From the NCBI RefSeq assembly GCF_002776525.5, contig NC_045438.1, forward strand, positions 156,651,332-156,715,331: a stretch of DNA of 64,000 nt. The letters are read 5' to 3'. The notes below the pieces were generated by a model that worked only from the letters and a program-made list of their open reading frames with translations, was not told the DNA's origin and ran no database searches. How positions within the stretch are numbered: position 1 is the stretch's first letter; every line of letters starts with the position of its first letter. Made by a program: the position numbers and the translations under genes. Source of the stretch: Piliocolobus tephrosceles (Eukaryota; Chordata; Mammalia; Primates; Cercopithecidae). Below, one piece after another: positions 59,272-64,000 of the stretch.

Positions 59272-59874
59272 TGTATTAGTTTTATATTGCTGCATAATAA
59301 ATTGCCACAAACTTAGTAGCTTACAACAACACAAATTTATTATCTCACAATTCTTGTGAGTCAGAATTCCAGCACAACCTCAGCAGGGCTATTTTCTCAT
59401 CTGGAGGCTTGACTGGGGAAGAGTCTGTTTCCAAGCTCCATAAAGTGGTCGTAGAATTTATTCATGCTCAGCTACCTGTCTGAGGTCCCCACTTTCTTGC
59501 CAGCTCTCAGCTGGAGACTACTCTCAGTGCCACACTCAGACCCGTCCCTCATTCACAGGTGCACCCCTTGGTAGGTAATTCACAAGAAGGCAGTTTCCTT
59601 CTGCAGAGATACAGGAGTATCTCCCTGGTTTCACGTCTTTTGTCAAGTAAGGTCCAGTTCCTTTCTAAGTGTTCCTTTCATTAGGTCAGGCCTTCCTGAG
59701 ATTTTCTCCCTCTTGCTCATAGTCAGCTGATTGATTATCCACCAAGTCATAGGAGTGAGATTCCATCATATTCACTTAAGGTCTCACCCAAATTCAAAGG
59801 GAAAAGATTACACAGGGCATATACCAGGGGTTGGGAATCTCAGGGCCCATCTTTGAATTTTGCCTACCACACTT
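59272..59874 (-). mobile_element. MaLR-type LTR (MLT1-like), antisense
   Basis: tgtattagttttatattgct, aattgccacaaacttagtag, acaacacaaatttattatct, and the ending ttgaattttgcctaccacac. Confidence 0.75.
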
Positions 59875-59894
59875 ACCAAAAAATAACAAGCACC

Positions 59895-60030
59895 TGCCCC
59901 TTTATCTCATCAGAGTAGCAGATCCAGCATAAATTTTCCAGTTTTACAGAGGAAAAAGGTAAGGCTCTGAGAAGTTGGGTGATTTGGTTGTAGCCATACA
60001 GTGAAGTGACTGAGTGGAACTTGAAATAAG
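59895..60030 (-). mobile_element. MIR SINE, antisense
   Basis: ccagttttacagaggaaaaa, ggtaaggctctgagaagttg, then ttgtagccatacagtgaagt. Confidence 0.65.
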
Positions 60031-60283
60031 ATTTTTGATGGTGCTCTTTTCAAAGGTAAATATATAAACATTTGTTAAAGTAAATGACTTGACAATCATG
60101 GTACAGGTTCTGATAGAAAACAAGAAAGGAAGAGTAAAGATAGGAAATGATGACTAATGAGCCTATGCCGGCTACTGAAGGCTGCTCTTGAGTTATGGGA
60201 ATCAATATCGACAAAGCACAGGAGCTGTGTGAGGTCAGAGAGAACCACTTGCATCTACAACACAATTCCTGTTTATATATATA

Positions 60284-61100
60284 TATTTTTTTAATTTTTA
60301 TTTTAAGTTCAGGGGTACATGTACAGGTTTGTTGTATAAGTAAGCATGCATTATGGGGGTTTGTTGTACACGCTTTTTCATTACCCATGTATTAAGCTTA
60401 GTACCCATTAGCTACTTTTCCTGATCTTTTCCCTTCTCTCACTCTTCACCCTCCAATAGGCCTTGGTGTCTGCTGTTACCCTCTTTGTGTCCATGTGTTC
60501 TTATCATTTAGCTCCCACTTACAAGTGAAAACATGTGGTATTTGGTCTTCTGTTCCTGAGTTAGTTTGCTGAGGATAATGGCTTCCAGCTCCATTCATGT
60601 CCCTGCAAAGGACATCTTGTTCTTTTTTATGGCTGCATAGTATTCCATTGTGTATATGTACCTCATTTTCTTTCCAGTCTATCATTGATGAGCATTTAGG
60701 CTGATTCCATGTCTTTGCTATTGTGAATAGTGCTGCAGTGAACATAGGTGTGTGTGTGTCTTTATAATAGAATGGTTTCTGTTTCTTTGGGTATATACCC
60801 AGCAATGGGATTGCTAGGTCCAATGGTGTTTCTGTTTTTCAGGGCTTTGAGGAATCACCGCACTGTCTTCCACAATAGTTGAAGCAATTTATACTCTCAC
60901 CAGCGGTGTATAAGCGTTCTCTTTTCTCCACAACCTCACCAGCATCTATTATTTTTTGACTTTTTAATAATGACCATTCTGATTGGTGTAAGATGGTATC
61001 TCACTGTGGTTTTTGATTTGCATTTGTCTAATGATCAGTGATGTTGAGCTTTTTTTCATATGGTTGTTGGCTGTCTGTATGTCTTGTTTTGAAAAGAGAC
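60284..61100 (-). mobile_element. Primate-age L1 (L1P), 5'-truncated, antisense
   Basis: Reversed L1 3'UTR (aagttcaggggtacatgtac) and ORF2 C-terminal region (gtttgctgaggataatggct, tatacccagcaatgggattg, tggtatctcactgtggtttt). ORF2 is broken. It is less diverged than the other L1 pieces. Confidence 0.93.
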
Positions 61101-61338
61101 TGCCCTTTTTAAAAGAAACAATCTGGAGAAAGTTTCAAAGGTGAATATGCAAAGTAGCAAAGGTCTCCAAAAGAGACCAAGCAGGAACTTAGAGATCAGC
61201 GCCCAGGTCCACAGTTTTCTCTTGTTACCTCTACCCCTGTCTGTGTATCCTTTGCTTCCTGTTCTTCTCTTCATAGTTCAGAGACCATTCTGTCTCCGAG
61301 GAACCTTTCCTTAGACAGGCTTATCAAAGAGAACTTAA

Positions 61339-61415
61339 GCATGTGTCAAGCTAACCTCATTACTTCCTTTATCATTATCCTGAAAAGTTCTCATAGAAGC
61401 TTTTGAAAGGCAGAG
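61339..61415 (+). repeat. Dispersed repeat, copy C (partner at 62561)
   Basis: gcatgtgtcaagctaacctc through cctgaaaagttctcatagaa and gaaaggcagagta. About 80% similar by eye to 62561-62640. Family unknown. Confidence 0.7.
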
Positions 61416-61689
61416 TATAGAAAGATAAAAGGAGTGATGTTATCAAGGATATAGTTTGATATTCAACAAATAACAAATTTTTAATCTAAGAATGTATGCA
61501 TTAAAACTCAATAGGTCTTAGAACTCATGTTTGTACATAAAAAAAAGTAGAAAGAGCAGTTTTTTTAAAAAGTCATAATTAAATATAGCTGGATGTATTT
61601 ACACATTACATTATGCATGCATATTGTATTTACCCTCTTCTATTCATATGTACATCACATGTAAGAAGTAGCAATAAAGTTACTGGCAA

Positions 61690-61860
61690 ACCTTTGTTTT
61701 CCAATCCTGGCCCAGCTTTCCTCCAGCTGTGTTACCTCAGAGACATAATTCAGCCTATCCTGCCTCAGCTTTCTCATGTTTAAAAATAAGAAGTTAGAAG
61801 ATGTGATCTCTAAAGCCCTTCCAGCTTTAAAATTCAGTCATTCTTTGATAGGTGAGATAA
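61690..61860 (+). mobile_element. MIR SINE
   Basis: ctgtgttacctcagagacat, ctgcctcagctttctcatgt, then ctaaagcccttccagcttta. Confidence 0.65.
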
Positions 61861-62075
61861 TGAGCAATTTTGAATATTAAGACAACGCAATCCTCCTCTC
61901 TCACTCTCTCATCCTCAAGTGGGAGGGGGTTAGTTCACATCAATCACAGGCAACCATAAACTTGGTTGCATTTTGAGTCGCATTCAACTAAGAACATTGT
62001 CTGGCCCATTTGGCTGTTTTGGGATATTTGCCTAGTGTAGAACTATTTACCGCAGCCATGTATCTAGCTACCTAC

Positions 62076-62125
62076 AGACACACACACACACAGAGAGAAA
62101 GAGAGAGAGAGAGAAAAGAAACACA
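62076..62125. repeat. (CA)n/(GA)n compound microsatellite
   Basis: A pure CA run passes into an interrupted GA run, the same layout as 4050-4106. Confidence 0.93.
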
Positions 62126-62560
62126 GAGACAGCAGAGTAACCAGGTTAACAAGAGTAGCCGAGTTAGCAGAGGATCGTAGGAGGAGAGAATAGAAGAAAT
62201 ACGACACCCTCACAGCTTTCACAAATTGGCACAATTCATATGCATTGCTGCTAATTACAATAATCATCTCCTTCTACAGCGAGAGCACTACTTGACCCTG
62301 TACCCACGTTTTATTTATTTATTTTCTAAAGCATTTCTCTTCTCCTTTATCTTCTCCCTTAGGCTACTAATTAACTGCAGTGAAGGATAAGAGAGGCCCC
62401 ATCGCAGGGTCCATTTGGCCTGTCCCTGATCCCTACTATCTTAAAACACTCCTCACACTTTGAAAACCAACAGTGCATTCCAGCATGACCCAGAAGATAG
62501 CCAGTTCTCTTCCTTCCTGTCAACCCCTCGCTTTCAAATTTTGTTGCAGAAGAATTATAA
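62126..62560. other. Single-copy intergenic DNA
   Basis: No recognisable element or exon. Confidence 0.4.
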
Positions 62561-62640
62561 GCATGTATGAAGCTAACCATATTATTTCCTTTCTCATCAT
62601 CCTGAAAAGTTCCCAAAGAAGCATTGGAAAGGCAAAATTC
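62561..62640 (+). repeat. Dispersed repeat, copy D (partner at 61339)
   Basis: gcatgtatgaagctaaccat through cctgaaaagttcccaaagaa and ggaaaggcaaaatt, same orientation as copy C. Confidence 0.7.
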
Positions 62641-63473
62641 TATTCTAAGCTACACCCTCCTCTGTGTGCTTAGCTAGATGCAAATAGATTTAAGTGAGGC
62701 AGAACTATGACTGCCAAGCAAGGAGATGGATTCCATACACGATGTGGGAAAATTAATCTCACCTTATATAATCAGTGCCTAAAGCAAGGGACTCAAACTT
62801 CCTTCCCTCTCCCCAAATCCCTGGGAGATTGTGAAAATGGATTAAGGAGCAGGGATGAGGTGTTTTATATTTTTAAATTATGTTCCTCTTTCTTTTTCTT
62901 TCTTTCATCTCTTTCTCTCTTTAACACAGACCTCTGTTGATAAAGAATGGACTGTGGTAAAAGAAAATTGACTAAGACTCTAGTCAACTTCAAACAAATT
63001 GGCTACTGGCACAGCTGAAAACACAACTTAGCTTAAATGAGGTTTCTTTCCCATTCTACAGAATCCCCCAGCAGCAAACACCATACACCCAGAAGGTGCA
63101 TCCTGATTTGTGTTCTATAAATCCATGAGCTCATAAATAATGTTCACAGTGTAAATGAGTGACTCCATGGAGACTACTTTAAAAAGAAGCATTTTCACAG
63201 GGAAACCAATAGTATTTTCTTTTCCAGGGAAAATACATGTCCTCTCCTATATCCTTAATTATGGCCCAGACTCTAACCATGTCTTACAAGTGTACTAAAT
63301 GAAAAAGTGGCTAAAACTTCATCCTAGTGCACTTTATTAGTGAGCCAGTTATGAAGCTATTCTCTCGATTTCAAACTCAAACTCAAGCTTCTGTACTTGG
63401 CTTTGTGATTCTGGGGCTGACTTTGCAAATTCCATTTCTGCTTTACCAGCTCCCTCCAAGTGTGCCTTCCTTT

Positions 63474-63476
<3 letters not shown>
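62641..63476. other. Single-copy intergenic DNA, possibly conserved at 63080-63240
   Basis: The part around ctcataaataatgttcacag and gtaaatgagtgactccatgg is repeat-free and motif-rich. There is no exon. This is composition only. Confidence 0.3.
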
Positions 63477-63507
<31 letters not shown>

Positions 63508-63792
63508 AGACAGAGTCTCACGCACCCAGGCTGGAGTGCAGTGGTGCAATCTCAGCTCACTGCAACCTCTGCCTCCGAGGTCCAGGCGATTCTCCTGTTC
63601 TCCCACCTCAGCCTCCTGAGTTTCTGGGATTACAGGCACCCGCCACCAAACCTGGATAATTTTTGTATTTTTACTACAGATGGAGTTTCACCATCATGGC
63701 CAGGCTGGTCTCAAACTCCTGACCTCAAGTGATCCACCCACCTCAGCCTCCCAAAGTGCTGGGATTACAGGCACGAGCCACTGTGCCTGGCC
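63477..63792 (-). mobile_element. AluS, antisense
   Basis: A run of about 30 T, then a reversed Alu ending gccactgtgcctggcc. The flanks ccaagtgtgcctt and ccaggtgtgcctc look like an imperfect target duplication. Confidence 0.95.
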
Positions 63793-64000
63793 CCAGGTGT
63801 GCCTCTTCTAATAGTGGTGGGTGGAGGAAGACCAGAAGGCTGGAGAAGAAGAAGGCATTCACTCTTCTTGTTTGCGTACCATTGCTGTCATTATCACCCA
63901 GCCTCACTCCTTCACCTTGTCGGGGATGGTTAGGGAAGTAGCAGTAGCAGTTCCAGTTTGTAGTTTTCCAATATTCATGCCCCCTCAGAAACACTAGCAA
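63793..64000. other. Single-copy intergenic DNA at window end
   Basis: No recognisable element or exon. Confidence 0.4.

Larger units (their letters stand above)
35816..64000. other. Intergenic DNA downstream of ADTRP
   Basis: No exon, RNA gene or open frame with family resemblance was found on either strand. The longest open frames come from Alu, LTR or low-complexity DNA. The content is interspersed repeats plus single-copy spacers, listed separately. Confidence 0.75.

Noticed and set aside
60284..61100. Possible active L1
   Set aside because: 5'-truncated, with interrupted ORF2; only the 3' part is present.
1..64000. A novel multi-gene or defence-type system
   Set aside because: Read on both strands, the window holds one host gene end and repeats; no cluster of unexplained coding sequences exists.

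Overview
This window is primate nuclear DNA, most likely from an Old World monkey (macaque, baboon or guenon type). It is dense in Alu, L1, L2, MIR and MaLR LTR copies. The youngest Alus (847-1144 and 36715-37005) carry the CTCAAGCC and GATCCGGCCACTGC variants that I associate with cercopithecid AluY lineages. It is almost entirely intronic and intergenic.

The only protein-coding gene I can support is the 3' end of ADTRP (androgen-dependent TFPI-regulating protein, formerly C6orf105; AIG1/ADTRP family of membrane FAHFA hydrolases) on the + strand. Three exons at 13632-13747, 26143-26294 and 34974-35008 splice in frame to residues about 131-230 of a 230-residue protein. The codon for catalytic His131 is the first codon of the 13632 exon. 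The 5' coding exons, including the other reported catalytic residue Thr47, lie upstream of the window. The 3'UTR follows 35008, with the best poly(A) signal at 35790-35795. In human, ADTRP lies on 6p24.1, and the DNA downstream would lead towards TMEM170B.

Layout: 1-13631 is intron, with L2, Alu, MER5A and MaLR remnants, several tandem duplications and a TG-rich minisatellite just before the exon. 13748-26142 is intron, with antisense L2 copies, a G4-prone polypyrimidine tract and a nested L1/LTR/Alu block. 26295-34973 is the last intron, with a possible intronic polyadenylation isoform at its start and a 130-bp sequence present twice. 35800-64000 is intergenic, with a non-repetitive candidate regulatory block at 37.8-38.5 kb and a large pile-up of L1 and LTR fragments at 50-61 kb.

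I found no tRNA or rRNA gene, CRISPR array, intact retroelement ORF or novel multi-gene system. The most useful leads are the alternative ADTRP C-terminus, two unexplained dispersed repeat pairs, the G4 cluster and the candidate regulatory blocks. All repeat family names come from reading the sequence and remembering consensus sequences, so subfamily labels are approximate.
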